The notes beneath the pieces were generated by a model, which saw only the letters and a program-made list of their open reading frames with translations, searched no databases and was not told the DNA's origin. A DNA stretch of 64,000 nt, taken from the NCBI RefSeq assembly GCF_030272615.1, contig NC_081413.1:188076669-188140668 (forward strand), read 5' to 3'. Below are positions 1 to 11,418 of this stretch, piece after piece. The translations under genes were made by a program, and so were the position numbers. The stretch's first letter is position 1, and the number at the start of each line of letters is the position of its first letter. Origin of the DNA: Cryptomeria japonica (lineage: Eukaryota > Streptophyta > Pinopsida > Cupressales > Cupressaceae).

Positions 1-920
1 TTAGTGTTTCTAGACATATAGGTGTAACCATTGTTCTGTATCTCATCCCGGATTTCCTTGAGTTCTAAGAGGGTTGTCGCTTTTGAGGTAAAGATGTTCC
101 CAAAGCAATCCTTATTCCACTTCTTAACATTATATTTAACATTCTTCAGCTTTTTGACCACTTTATACATGGCATTGCCTTCAATACTGACCTGCCACCA
201 GTCCTTAATCTTACTTTCCAGATCCGGGTGTCTAGTCCATATTTTTTCAAATCTATAAGGGAAATGTCTCCTTCTATTATTTACTTCAGCCATGAAGGTT
301 ATAGGGTAATGATTTGATCCTGCCCTTATGTGAGAAGATAAAGAACATTCATGAAGATTAAACCAATCTAAAGAAAGAAGAGCTCTATCAAGTCTAACCT
401 GAATCAAATTCTCACCACTTCTTCTATTAGTCCAAGTGTATTTGACTCCTTGCAACTCCAGATCATGAATGGTATTATTGTTTATAAAGTCCATCAGGTC
501 CAATCTACTATCCAGATTAGCATGACTCCCTCCCTTTTTCTCATTTTCCTTCAAGGGAGTGTTGAAATCTCCCATAATTATCTAGTTATCCTCAGCAAAC
601 CTTCTTCTCAGCCCAGTAAGATATCTCCACATCTCACTTCTACCAGTCTTAGTGTTAGGAGCATAAACATTAGTTAGGACCCGCATAGTGCAGTTCTTAA
701 TGTGCTTAAATCTTATACAGGCCAGATTGTTGTCCTGAATTAACACCTCTCCTTCTACATTGTTTTTGTTCCAGAATGTAACAATTCCTCCTGAAGCACC
801 TTCTGAACTACCTCCGTTGACTCCTCTGTTTTTGAAAATATTCAAACTTTCAACTTTATCTTTAACCATCTTAGTTTCTTGAATCAAAAAAATGTCAGGG
901 TTTTTGTCTATCTTAGTCAT
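1..920 (-). pseudogene. LINE ORF2, apurinic-type endonuclease domain, fragment
   Basis: Non-LTR retrotransposon ORF2 nicks target DNA and reverse-transcribes its own RNA; only the N-terminal endonuclease half is here. Read on the minus strand it shows DIFLIQETK near its start, then GGIVTFWN, NVYAPN, GDFNTPL, TWTNRR, RLDRAL and a histidine block in the family's usual order. It is damaged: a TAG at 584-582 sits just before GDFN, and the final S-D-H block reads SNH, so a catalytic aspartate is lost. The frame continues off the left edge, where RT would lie. The 5' end is near 920-985, directly beside the next coding remnant. No ORF1 is visible. Domain identity is secure; the clade is not assigned. 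Confidence 0.85.
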
Positions 921-989
921 TGTTGTTATAAGTCATGTTACATGAAGGTTTTAAGATCTCTGATTGTGACATGAGCCTGAGAGTATGTC

Positions 990-3203
990 ATGATGTTTCA
1001 ATGTGTGTATCCCAACATGGTTTCAAGTGTAGCCATGATTTGTAATCAATCCCAATTGTGTAGTTTGAAAAATAATTTTACTATTCAGAGGTTTAGAGCA
1101 CTTAATTTTAGTGGAATCCATGGTTTTCTAAATGATATACCAAGTGAAATCAGAAATCAGACACCAAAGTTTAATGGCCAAAAGTGTAAATCATCAAACA
1201 AACACCTTCAAAGATTCAATGACTTAGTTGATGATTGTGAAATTGATCATGAGATTGTTTGTGCAATCTTTGAGGGATGAAGCTAGAGAATGGTTTTCAA
1301 ATTTTTTTCTAGATTCAATCAACTCTTGGAGAGAGTTTCAATTAGAATTTAATGAGCAATTCAGTGAGAGAAATTGTGTGTCCACAATGTTTAGTGATTT
1401 CATGGACATTCATATTAGAAATGAAGAATTAGTTCTTGGTTTTAACCTCAGATTCATAAAAATGTTAAAGAAGATTCTTGATAATTATAGACCGCATGAT
1501 GTAATGGCATAAGTAGTGTATTTTGGCACATTTGGTAAGAAAATGAGCTACTAGTTGAGGAACAAAGAGCCCCAAAGTTTGTATCATGCATTTCAAATGG
1601 CAATGGACATTGAAGGAATGATGAAATATGGATTGGTAAAATTTCATAATTATGAAACTATCGATTCTCATATATCTATGTGTGAAGTTGACCATAGGGG
1701 ATCAAAGGTTGCAAATAATGTTTAGATTAATTATGAGCTTGTTGCTCTAATTTTTAATACACATCAAACTACATTGGTAATACTTGCCCTGAGCTATTCC
1801 TTGAATCACAATGCGATGGAATAGAATTGAATAAAGTAAATATGCTACAATTAGTAGTCATACCTCATGCTTGAATATCAAATACATGTGAGTAGCCATC
1901 AGACATGTATCCTCCTAAAGGAATCATCTCAAATAGACATGAAAGTGAATCCCTTCAACAAATAACCCCTACTAATGAAAACCAAGGAGAGTTCCAGACC
2001 ATTGATCAACAACTTGCAAATATCCTTAGTTCATTATCACATCTCCAAAGTTTGATTGACATAGAAATAATGAAGTTTGCAAACAATAAATTTGATCTAT
2101 TGAAAAAAGTCCAGATGCAGCTATGTGATGGAGATGACCCAAGTCAAGAATATTAAAATATTGAAAATAGTGTAAGGATGCATCCATTGGAAAATAAACA
2201 AATGTGTAATGAGGTTGATCATGTGTATGCAAGTATGGAAGCTTTAATTGATAATGATTACAATGCCTTTAAGTCTACTTGTATACCACTCCATAGTGAT
2301 ATTCCTTGTTATCCTAGTGCTCAAAGTAGCTTGTGTGAAATGGATATAGGAACATTTGTAGCCTATGAAGATATAATGACTTACAAAATCATGGTGAGTA
2401 TGAAAATGATGAGTCCCCTCACATTGTCCCAAATTGGGAGGTTGACTCTAATGACTTCTATTTGGCTGCCTCGAGTGACTTAAGTAAGGTTGAAATGGAA
2501 TCATTTATAGTACCAAAAAGTGGCATTGATATAGAATTTTATAACAATTATTATCCACTAATTATTGACTCAACCATGCATATTGACAATACTAATCAGG
2601 AGTCAATGTCAATCTCTATGGGAAGCCTTAGTAATTTTGAAAAGTTTTCAAATGATGAAATTTCAGGCATTAATATAAGTGAGATGAAGAATGCAGAATG
2701 TGATTTTTTCTGGGTTGATTCAGATATTTTTCATGATATGGGAGTAGTAGAAGGTGCACAATTTGAAGATATTGATACAATGAGACGTTTAAAAGTTTAA
2801 CCTTGCATTCATATGCACCTAACTAGTTATGACCATGAAGAAGGTTGTTTCAATACCTATAGTTCAGAAAGCTCTTTCAAACTTATTTATGCCAATTTTT
2901 TAGGCTATTTAAATGGACTTTGATTGTGCTTTCAAGATTAAACCAGACTATAGCGTTGAACTAGAATTGGAGGTGTTCCCACCTAGTACAAATGATGATG
3001 ATCAAAATATGTTCCACTTGGAAAATATAGAAGTGAAAAATGAAATGTCCAAACCTGAATGCTCAGATTTAAATTCTTTTAAATCTAATATGATGCTTAT
3101 ACAAAATGAACTAGCATAAGAATGTTTCTCTTTTGATACATCTGAAGACTTCTTGATTAACATGCAACAAGTTCCTTACAAATAATTTATGCAAGAGGGT
3201 AAT
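990..3203 (+). pseudogene. Gag-like retroelement reading frame, first part (interrupted by E1)
   Basis: A decayed frame whose centre (about 1150-1520) resembles the retrotransposon gag core: a PKFNG block, then EAREWFSNFF and WREFQLEFNEQF. A frameshift lies near 1260, a stop follows at about 1510, and more stops appear downstream, but long readable segments recur at 1905-2156, 2178-2483, 2462-2800 and 2913-3119. The later segments are rich in Asp, Asn, Glu and Ser and show no protease, RT or integrase motif. The same frame resumes after E1 at 10915. It may be a gag-only or heavily deleted gypsy-type element. Only the gag-core part has a family signature; the rest is unrecognised. Confidence 0.55.
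3199..3203. repeat. Target-site duplication of E1, left copy
   Basis: GTAAT lies directly before the 5' LTR and again at 10910-10914 directly after the 3' LTR. Five base pairs is the usual copia duplication, so both ends of E1 are intact. Confidence 0.95.
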
Positions 3204-4736
3204 TGTTGGCATTTGGCATTATAACAGACAAAGAGATTGTTGGCATTTCAATAAGGATATTGAGAAGGTTGTTGATGATTATGGATATAACTGATTAAGG
3301 ATGTTTACTGTCTTCATATTATTATTTTGTCATTGATGTCAAGAAATTGATTTTCTAATTCAGTATGATGTTGCCATATCTTGAGAAGTATGATTTGATG
3401 AGTATAAAGATGTCGGTAAAAGTCACAGAAAGAATATGACGAATAAGGGGATGAATAAGTTATTCAATGGGCAACTATTACCGAGTTAGACAATGATGAG
3501 ATCATGATGTTTAGATTGTTTTGATATCATACATATGTTTTTTATTGTAAGGTTAATACTATACTATGTTACCATGCAAAGAACCTAGTCGGTAAACCCT
3601 AAGGAACCTAGTCGGTAAACCCTAAGGTTATTGCTATCGGTTAATGAAGATAGAGTGTCTACCGAGTAAAGTTTAGTATTATCGAGTTGCAACCGAGTAA
3701 TAACAGAATGCATTAAATGATTAAAAGCATTATTTAATGAAGGAAGCTGATGAGCTGGATATGATTAAATGATTGGTATGTCGTGAATGAAGTTTGTTAA
3801 AGAATCTATGGCAAAGGAAAATCGACATGAAGATCTACAACTTAGATTGAACCGCAATACCCTAGCACAAGTTCCAAGAAATGTATGCAAGTTCCAAGGT
3901 GGGGTAAAACATTTTCAGATCGAAGAATACATTGAACCTGGTCAAAGTTTGAAGATCTGATGGCTATGATTGATCATGGGAAATGTGATCAAGGAGATTA
4001 AGCAGTTGGCAAATTGTTTATAAATAGGGAACTGTTGATAAACAATGTATGCGAGCAAGTGTATGCACAGGGATGCTACATAGTGATTACCGAGCACATA
4101 AGCTTGAAGATCTGTTTTGAATAACAGAGTATAGAGCCCAACAGATGGACAAGATTAGTTCTATGTCTAGATTGTATTGAGCAAATAAGAATTTGCTTTA
4201 GCATTTAGATGTGAAGTTGCAGATAGATTTTTATTACTGTTATTTTGTGAAGTGACAGAAAATCTCTTAACCGAGTGGACTTAACAGTCTTATTTGTAAA
4301 ACCCTCTAGCAAGGTGACATTCTGATTGAGTGTTTGAAATCCTTTAACAAGGTCACTTCTAACAAGGTGAAGATCCTAACAGATCTGAGGGAAATCCCTT
4401 AACCGGGTCACATCTAGCAATGTGTTTGTAATCTTTAATAGGATTTTCTTTTAACCGAGCATACTCTAGAAGTGTATATTTCTTAGTGGGTCCGAAATCC
4501 CACAGTGGTTTTTCCCTATTTGGGTTTCCACGTTAAATCTGGTGTTATGAGGTTTATGATGTTTATATGCTTTTGAGTTTGCATGTTTAACAGTTTCGGT
4601 TATATCACTGAAGTATATGTTACTGAGGTTGAATCTGATGTTTTTATGGAAGATTAAGTTTGTATGATTCACCCCCCCCCCCCTCTCATCTTATCAGCTT
4701 GGCATCTGTACTTAACATTAAGTATCAGAATTATCA
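3204..4736 (+). repeat. E1 5' LTR
   Basis: 1533 bp from TGTTGGC to ATCA, matching 9378-10909. It carries the near-palindrome TTGTCATTGATGTCAA at 3327-3342, a duplicated phrase around AACCTAGTCGGTAAACCCTA at about 3585-3630, a series of short mirrored motifs of the type CCTTTAACAAGG and CCCTTAACCGGG at about 4265-4465, an inverted repeat starting GTGGTTTTTCCC near 4505, and a run of about thirteen C near the 3' end. The 3' LTR has about seven C in the same place. Confidence 0.95.
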
Positions 4737-4738
4737 AT

Positions 4739-4750
4739 TGGTATCAGAGC
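4739..4750 (+). other. E1 primer binding site (initiator tRNA-Met type)
   Basis: TGGTATCAGAGC begins three bases after the LTR end and is the usual plant copia primer site, complementary to the 3' end of initiator tRNA-Met. Confidence 0.92.
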
Positions 4751-4799
4751 TTTGGACTTCGGAAGAAAAGTTTAAAGGTACTTAAGGAAAAGATCCAAA

Positions 4800-5487
4800 G
4801 ATTTATAAGAGGGATGCACCGAAGCTGAACAAGTCAAGTTTCTCTACATGGCAGAAAAGGATGAAGCTGCACCTATCAGGAGTTGGAGAATATGTTGTAT
4901 ATTATCTGGAGAATGATTTCATTACACTGAGCACCTATCCATTAACAATGGAAGAGATAAAGGCAAAGAAAGAACATATCCAAGTAATGATTGAAATAAC
5001 ATCTGCATTGATCGACTCAGAGTTTAATGATCTAGAAGGCTGCAATGATACGAAGGCAATGTGGGACAAGCTCATATCTGTATATGGCAGTGATGAACAT
5101 GTTCAAAGAGAAAAAGTGGATAGTCTAAGAGGACAACTTGAATCTATGAGGATGAATGAAGGTGAGAACATAACTCAGTACAGTACAAGACTAAAGGAGA
5201 TTGTCAATCAAATCAAAGGAGCAGGTGGAACCAATGAAGAAAAGGATATAACAAGTAAGTTGTTAAGAACCCTTCTACCAGCTTATGCAATCAGAGTCTC
5301 TGCAATCAATGAATTAAGGTCTGTACCTAATATGCCAGTTTCTTTAGATGCTACTATTGGTAAGCTACATGCATTTGAGTTAAGTATTTTTGATAACAGT
5401 GGGTCATTGGTAAATAAAGTTGAATCTGCATTCAGTTCTTTTCATCTTGATGAATCTGATGATTACAATGATAGAATGAGTAAGTAA
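4800..5487 (+). pseudogene. E1 gag, N-terminal part
   Basis: Copia gag forms the virus-like particle that packages element RNA. The frame opens near 4800 with a block similar to the E2 gag start, and the expected start codon there is altered; the ATG at 4861 is internal. Conserved features include a W-D-K-L helix region, SLRGQLESMRM and ITQYSTRLKEI, in the order seen in plant copia gag. The frame stops at TAA 5485-5487, although homologous sequence continues in frame behind it. The break therefore separates gag from its zinc-knuckle part. Confidence 0.88.
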
Positions 5488-6240
5488 ATTGAAGGAGATC
5501 ACAGTGGAGCAAGTGAGAGATTTCATAAGAATATGGAAAAAGTACACAAACTGTATGAGGAAATCATAAAGCAAGAAGAGTTTGAAGCACTATTAGCCAG
5601 AAGGCTACCGAGAGGAAAAGGTAAGTATAAGGGAAAACTACCTTTGAAATGTTTTAATTGTGATAGAATTGGACATATGGCTTCTAACTATCCTGACAGA
5701 GAATCGAGTGAAAAGAGAGATTATCAAGATGATAGACATAAAGACAATCATTATAGAGGACACCGAGACTTCAGAAGAAGAGATAGAAAGTCATGCTTAA
5801 TAGCCGATGAGGAATCCAATGATGATAAATCAAATGAAACTGATACAGAGGAAGTATTTTATGTGGCTATCAAAGATGGATCAGATGAAGAAAAGTATGA
5901 AGAAAAAGCCCTAATATCTCACATAAATACTAATGATTCTTGGATCATAGATAGTGGATGCTCACATCACATGACAGGTGATAAACACAAGTTTGTTATG
6001 TTAGAAGACTATGATGGAGGCTATGTAAGATTTGGTAATGATGCACCATGTCCAGTAAAAGGTAAAGGATCTATAACACTTCTTGACAATGCAAGATGCA
6101 ATGATGTTTATTGTGTTGAAGGTTTGAAATACAATTTGTTGAGTGTAGCACAACTAAACAACATAGGTTACAAATAGAATTTCAGAATGGAATTGTCAAA
6201 GTTCATGACAAGCATGGAAAGTTAGCTGCTGCAGGGACAA
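5488..6240 (+). pseudogene. E1 gag zinc knuckle and aspartic protease
   Basis: This continues gag after the TAA at 5485. The nucleic-acid-binding knuckle reads CFNCDRIGHMASNYP, so the last cysteine of C-X2-C-X4-H-X4-C has become tyrosine. An acidic spacer follows, then the protease core WIIDSGCSHHMTG with an intact D-S-G triad, and YNLLSVAQL. A TAG ends the frame at 6175-6177, and the reading frame shifts between about 6178 and 6245, near an A-rich run. The protease would cut the copia polyprotein. Identity is certain; function is lost. Confidence 0.9.
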
Positions 6241-7425
6241 AAAACAAAAGGTAACACATTTCACCTTGACTCAACCCAGAATAATTGTCTTTATGCAAAG
6301 ATAGATGATACCTGGTTATGGCATAAAAGGTTTTGTCATGTAAATTTTGATAATCTGATCAAAATAAGCAAGAAGCACCGAGTAAGAGGTCTACTGAGTT
6401 TGGAAAAACCTAAGAATGCTATGTGTCGAGGATGCCAGATGGGTAAGATGACAAGATCAAGCTTTACAAGTAAGTCTTACACTTCTAAGGGAATTTTAGA
6501 TCTTGTGCACACCGATCTTTGTGGTCCTATGAAAGTTCAAAGTTATTATGGTGATAAATATTTCATATTATTTGTGGATGATTACTCAAGGATGATGTCA
6601 GTAATGTTCTTAAAAGAAAAATTAGAAGTTTTTCAAATGTTTAAATGGTACAAGGCAAGAGTTGAAAATGAAACAGGAAGACAACTGAAATGTCTTAGAT
6701 CAGATAGAGGAGGAGAGTTCACATCTGATGAGTTCAACTTATTCTACAATGATCATGGTATTAAAAGACAAGTCTCTACACCGAGAACTCCACAGCAAAA
6801 TGGAATAGCTGAGAGAAGAAACAGATCTATTGTGGATTGTGCCAGAACCCTGATGATTGAAAAGCAAGTGCCACAAACATTTTGGAGAGAAGAAATAAGC
6901 ACAGTAGTTTGCACCCTGAACTGAGTACAACTAAATAAAGGTACTTTGAAGACACCATATGAAATCTGGTATGACAAGAAACCAAATGTAAGTTATTTTA
7001 AAATCTTTGGAAGTAGATGCTATGTACACAAGGATGATAGAAATGGCAAGTTTGATCAGAAAAGTGAAGAAGGAACATTTCTTGGTTATTCTTCTAGAAG
7101 AAAAGCATTTAAATGTCTGATCAATTCATCTAACAAAATATTAGAAAGTGAAAATGTGAAAATTGATGAATTTGCAGAAAGAAATGATGAAGGAAATTCC
7201 AAGGAACCAGAAGACTATGATGAATTTGTCTATGTTCAACCGACAAGTCTTACCAAGAAAACTATTGAAGAAAATGAAGAGAATATCCAGTTACCAAGTG
7301 ATGAAGAAGATCATACAGAGCCTACTGAGCCTGTAATAGCCAAATATGTCAGAAGACATCATGCACCAAGTCAGATTATAGGAGATAAGGATGATCCAGT
7401 GATGACAAGGAACAAACTGAGATAG
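6241..7425 (+). pseudogene. E1 integrase
   Basis: Integrase joins element cDNA to the host chromosome. The zinc-binding part (H...H then CRGC) lies at about 6315-6440. The catalytic core keeps all three acidic residues in HTDLCGP, RSDRGGEF and NGIAERR. A TGA at 6922-6924 falls where relatives carry arginine, consistent with CGA-to-TGA decay. After it come TPYEIW and the FGSRCYVH / GTFLGYS blocks typical of the copia integrase C-terminal region, then an acidic linker to RT that ends at TAG 7423-7425. Confidence 0.9.
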
Positions 7426-8316
7426 AACACATGTCTAATATCTGAATTTGAGACGAGAATAGTGAAAGAGGCATTTAACAATGAAGATTGGATAAATGCT
7501 ATGACAGAAGAGATTGATAAAATCAAGGAGAATGACACATGGACACTGGTCCCAAGACCAAAGGACAAAAATGTAATCGGTACAAAGTGGATTATCAAAA
7601 ACAAGTTGAATGAAAAAGGAGAGGTCATTCGAAATAAAGCAAGACTAGTTTTCAAAGGTTATGCCCAAGAAGAAGGAATTGATTATGGTGAGACTTTTGC
7701 ACCCGTGGCAAGACTTGAAGGAGTAAGAACATTGTTGGCAAATGTTGCTTACAAAAATTTCAAGGTATATCAAATGGATGTCAAATCTGCATTTCTAAAT
7801 GGTATATTAGAAGAAGTTTTTATTGAACAACCTGAAGGATTTGTTGAAGACAAGAGTAAAAATCAGGTATGTAAATTGAACAAAGCTTTATATGGTTTGA
7901 AACAAGCACCTAGAGCATGGTATGAGAGATTGCACTCTTATTTGATCAAAATTGGTTTTATAAGAACAAGTGAAAACAGTAATATGTACATGAAGAATGA
8001 TGAAAATGGAATACTGATCTCAGCCATATTTGTTGATGATATTATATTTTGTGGAAATGACTCTTTATGCAAGAACTTTGGAAATGAAATGAGAAAAGAA
8101 TTTGAGATATCATTAATCAGTGAGATAAAGTATTTTACAGGTTTACAAATACTGCAAATGAAAAATGAGATTTTCATTACCCAATCCAAGTACATAAAGG
8201 AAATCTTGAAGAAATTTGGAATGGAGGATTCAAAACCAGTAAGTACTCCTATGACTACCAACTGTAAATTATCAAACAATGATGAATCTGTATCTATTGA
8301 TGAGACACTTTACTGA
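7426..8316 (+). pseudogene. E1 reverse transcriptase
   Basis: The RT domain of the copia polyprotein. Motifs in order are [85 protein letters not shown], the catalytic box FVDDI and the SKYIKEIL region. This stretch is open for 284 codons, the best-kept part of E1. It appears to lack one glutamate in LEEEV. It ends at a TGA (8314-8316) where E2 has arginine (CGA to TGA), after which the sequence continues into RNase H. Confidence 0.93.
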
Positions 8317-8982
8317 TCCATGATTGGAAAGCTACAATATGTTGTTCACAGCAGGCCAGATATAGCACATGCGGCAGGTATAGTTGCAAGATTCTCTGCA
8401 GATCCCAAGGAAACACACATGACAACAATCAAAAGAATTTTTAGATACTTGAAAGGCACTGAGGATTAAGGCTTAGTATATCAGAAAGGAAATGACTTTG
8501 ATTTAAAAGTTTATACTGATGTTGATTGGGCAGGCAACATTGATGACAGGAAAAGCACAAGTGGTGGAGCTTTCATTTTAGGAGAAAGACTAGTCAGTTG
8601 GCTTAGCAAGAAACAAGGATACGTTTCACAGTCAACAACAGAAGCTAAATACGTTGCTGCAGCATTGAATTGCACTAATATAGCATGGATCAAACAACTG
8701 TTGGAAGGCATAAATGAGCAAGTTACTGAGCTAATAACTATATTCTGTGACAATACTAGTGCCATTAACATTTCAAATAATCTTGTTATGCACTCTAAGA
8801 CAAAGCACATCTCTATGAAATATCATTATCTTAGAGAAGAAGTTCAAGAGAAGAAAGTGATGTTGGAGTATGTTAGCACAAAGGAACAAATAGCAGATAT
8901 CTTCACCAAGCCACTGCCTAGGGACACTTTTGAGTATCTCAGAAGCAAGTTAGGGGTCCTACCCCTATCTTCCATTCACTGA
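8317..8982 (+). pseudogene. E1 RNase H and polyprotein C-terminus
   Basis: This continues the RT frame: SMIGKLQYVVHSRPDIAHA, then a TAA near 8467-8469, VDWAGN (aspartate kept), TEAKYVAA where relatives have an acidic residue in place of lysine, FCDNTSAI, TKHI and ADIFTKPLP. RNase H removes the RNA strand during reverse transcription. The E-to-K change and the stop mean it is inactive. The natural end is the TGA just after 8979. Confidence 0.9.
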
Positions 8983-9377
8983 CCGAGTTCGGTGAAAGCA
9001 TCAATTCAATGACTCTACAGAATATCTTTCAAGAGTTGATGTTGATTTACACACTTTAGAAGGTTTTCTAAAGGTGTGTAGGAAACAATACAGGAAACAA
9101 GAATTGAAGACAAAATGCTCTGACCGAGACTAAGTTGATACATCACAACAGGAAATCACTTCATACGGGAAGAAATTATGTTTTAGTTCTTTACTTTTTG
9201 GCATTGTTGTCAAAGGGGGAGAAGACTGGAGAAGACTGAGAAAATAGGAGAAGTATAATGTATGGGGGAGAATTCTGATGACAGGGGGAGAGCATTTCAG
9301 CATTTCAGAATATCACAGCAATTCGAATCAATTAGGTCAAATCAATTGGTTTTGCCATCAATGCCAAAGGGGGAGAT
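8983..9377 (+). other. E1 3' noncoding segment with polypurine tract
   Basis: This noncoding stretch between pol and the 3' LTR holds repeated G-rich purine tracts at about 9210, 9264, 9282 and 9366. The last, AAAGGGGGAGA at 9366-9376, lies immediately before the LTR and is the functional-type plus-strand primer site. The 9210 copy is preceded by GTTGTC and the 9366 copy by ATGCC, so the flank is repeated too. Confidence 0.85.
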
Positions 9378-10909
9378 TGTTGGCATTTGGCATTATAATA
9401 GACAAGGAGAGATTGTTGGAATTTCAATAAGGATATTGAGAAGTTTGTTGATGATTATGGATATAACTGATTAAGGATGTTTACTGTCTTAATATTATTA
9501 TTTTGTCATTGATGTCAAGAAATTGATTTTCTAATTCAGTATGATGTTGCCATATCTTGAGAAGTATGATTTGATGAGTATAAAGATGTCGGTAAAAGTC
9601 ACAGAAAGAATATGATGAATAAGGGGATGAATAAGTTATTCAATGGGCAACTATTACCGAGTTAGACAATGATGAGTTCATGATGTTTAGATTGTTTTGA
9701 TATCATACATATGTTATTTATTGTAAGGTTAATACTATACTATGTTACCAAGAAAAGAACCTAGTCGGTAAACCCTAAGGAACCTAGTTGGTAAACCCTA
9801 AGGTTATCGCTATCGATTAATGAAGACAGAGTGTCTACCGGGTAAAGTTTAGTATTTATCGAGTTGCAACCGAGTAATAACAGAATGCATTAAATGATTA
9901 AAAGCATTATTTAATGAAGGAAGCTGATGAGCTGGATATGATTAAATGATTGGTATGTCGTGAATGAAGTTTGTTAAAGAATCTATGGCAAAGGAAAATC
10001 GGCATGAAGATCTACAACTTAGATTGAACCGCAATACCCTAGCACAAGTTCCAAGAAATGTATGCAAGTTCCAAGGTGGGGTAAAACATTTTCAGATCGA
10101 AGAATACATTGAACCTGGTCAAAGTTTGAAGATCTGATGGCTATGATTGATCATGGGAAATGTGATCAAGGAGATTAAGCAGTTGGCAAATTGTTTATAA
10201 ATAGGGAACTGTTGATAAACAATGTATGTGGGCAAGTGTATGCACAGGGATGCTACATAGTGATTACCGAGCACAAAAGCTTGAAGATCTGTTTTGAATA
10301 ATAGAGTATAGAGCCCAACAGATGGACAAGATTAGTTCTATGTCTAGATTGTATTGAGCAAATAAGAATCTACTTTAGCATTTTAGATGTGAAGTTGCGG
10401 ATAGATTTTTATTACTATTATTTTGTGAAGTGACAAAAAATCTCTTAACCGAGTGGACTTAACAGTCTTATTTGTAAAACCCTCTAGCAAGGTGACATTC
10501 TGATTGAGTGCTTGAAATCCTTTAACAAGGTCACTTCTAACAAGGTGAAGATCCTAACAGATCTGAGGGAAATCCCTTAACCGGGTCACATCTAGCAATG
10601 TGTTTGTAATCTTTAACATGATTTTCTTTTAACCGAGCATACTATAGAAGAGTATATTTCTTAGTGGGTCGGAAATCCCACAGTGGTTTTTCCCTATTTG
10701 GGTTTCCACATTAAATCTGGTATTATGAGGTTTATGATGTTTATATGCTTTTGAGTTTGCATGTTTAGCATTTTTGGTTATATCACTGAATTATATGTTG
10801 TTGAGGTTGAATCTGATGTTTTTATGGAAGATTAAGTTTGTATGATTCACCCCCCCTCTCATCTTATCATCTTGGCATCTGTAGTTAACATTAAGTATCA
10901 GAACTATCA
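9378..10909 (+). repeat. E1 3' LTR
   Basis: 1532 bp and collinear with 3204-4736. Most differences are single transitions or 1-2 bp indels, including the shorter C run near 10851. It is followed at 10910 by the second GTAAT. Confidence 0.95.
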
Positions 10910-10914
10910 GTAAT
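10910..10914. repeat. Target-site duplication of E1, right copy
   Basis: GTAAT matches 3199-3203. Confidence 0.95.
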
Positions 10915-11418
10915 GAAATTAGTAATGCAATTGAGTATGACTTCTTTTGCTTTTCATACCACATAGAGGGATTTTTTATAATCATACCAAAGACTTTGAC
11001 AATGAAGGATATGTCATAGGGTGTGAACACCTTTTGAAGGATAAGCGTGAAATGAAATTACCACGTGGATACAAATTTTATCAGTATCTATTGATCTGTA
11101 GGAATCACGATGATAGAAATGGCATTGACTCTGATATAATCAAAACCATGGTGAGGAATATCAATGGTAGCATTCATGATCTGATTCTCAGTTATATTAT
11201 CAACATAATCAAATTGTTACAGAATGAGAATCAGGTTTTTGATAAAGGCTAGTTTTGGTTTTTCCTTTTTGGTGGCTTGGGGCCACCAATAAGAGAATGG
11301 ATCTAATTTTTTTTTGACTTTGAATAAGTTGCCTAATGGAATTGGCTTGGACTGCTTCTACTAGAGATCTGGATCCTTGTTATGTTCGCTAGGGGCATAC
11401 ATCCACAATTAGACCCAT
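10915..11418 (+). pseudogene. Gag-like reading frame, second part
   Basis: If E1 and one copy of its duplication are ignored, the codon phase at the end of the 990-3203 remnant continues without a shift into this segment, through an EYDFFCFS block. In-frame stops appear from about 11017. A second frame stays open to 11252, so a frameshift is likely. No known domain is visible. Noncoding sequence follows from about 11260. The continuity supports one older element having been cut by E1. Confidence 0.5.

Larger units (their letters stand above)
3204..10909 (+). mobile_element. E1, full-length Ty1/copia LTR retrotransposon (coding decayed)
   Basis: A 7.7 kb element with two LTRs of about 1.53 kb that begin TGTTGGC and end in ATCA, flanked by GTAAT. 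It has an initiator-Met primer site, gag, protease, integrase, RT and RNase H in copia order, and a polypurine tract before the 3' LTR. The LTRs differ by roughly 2-3 percent by eye, so insertion was not very recent. The coding region has at least six in-frame stops and two small frameshifts and cannot make a full polyprotein. It sits inside the older gag-like frame that starts at 990. It is related to E2 but belongs to a separate family. Confidence 0.96.

Noticed and set aside
3585-3630. Interstitial telomere repeat
   Set aside because: Only two AACCCTAA words inside a duplicated LTR phrase, not a telomeric array.
4739-4750. tRNA gene fragment
   Set aside because: It is the short primer site after an LTR; no cloverleaf is present.
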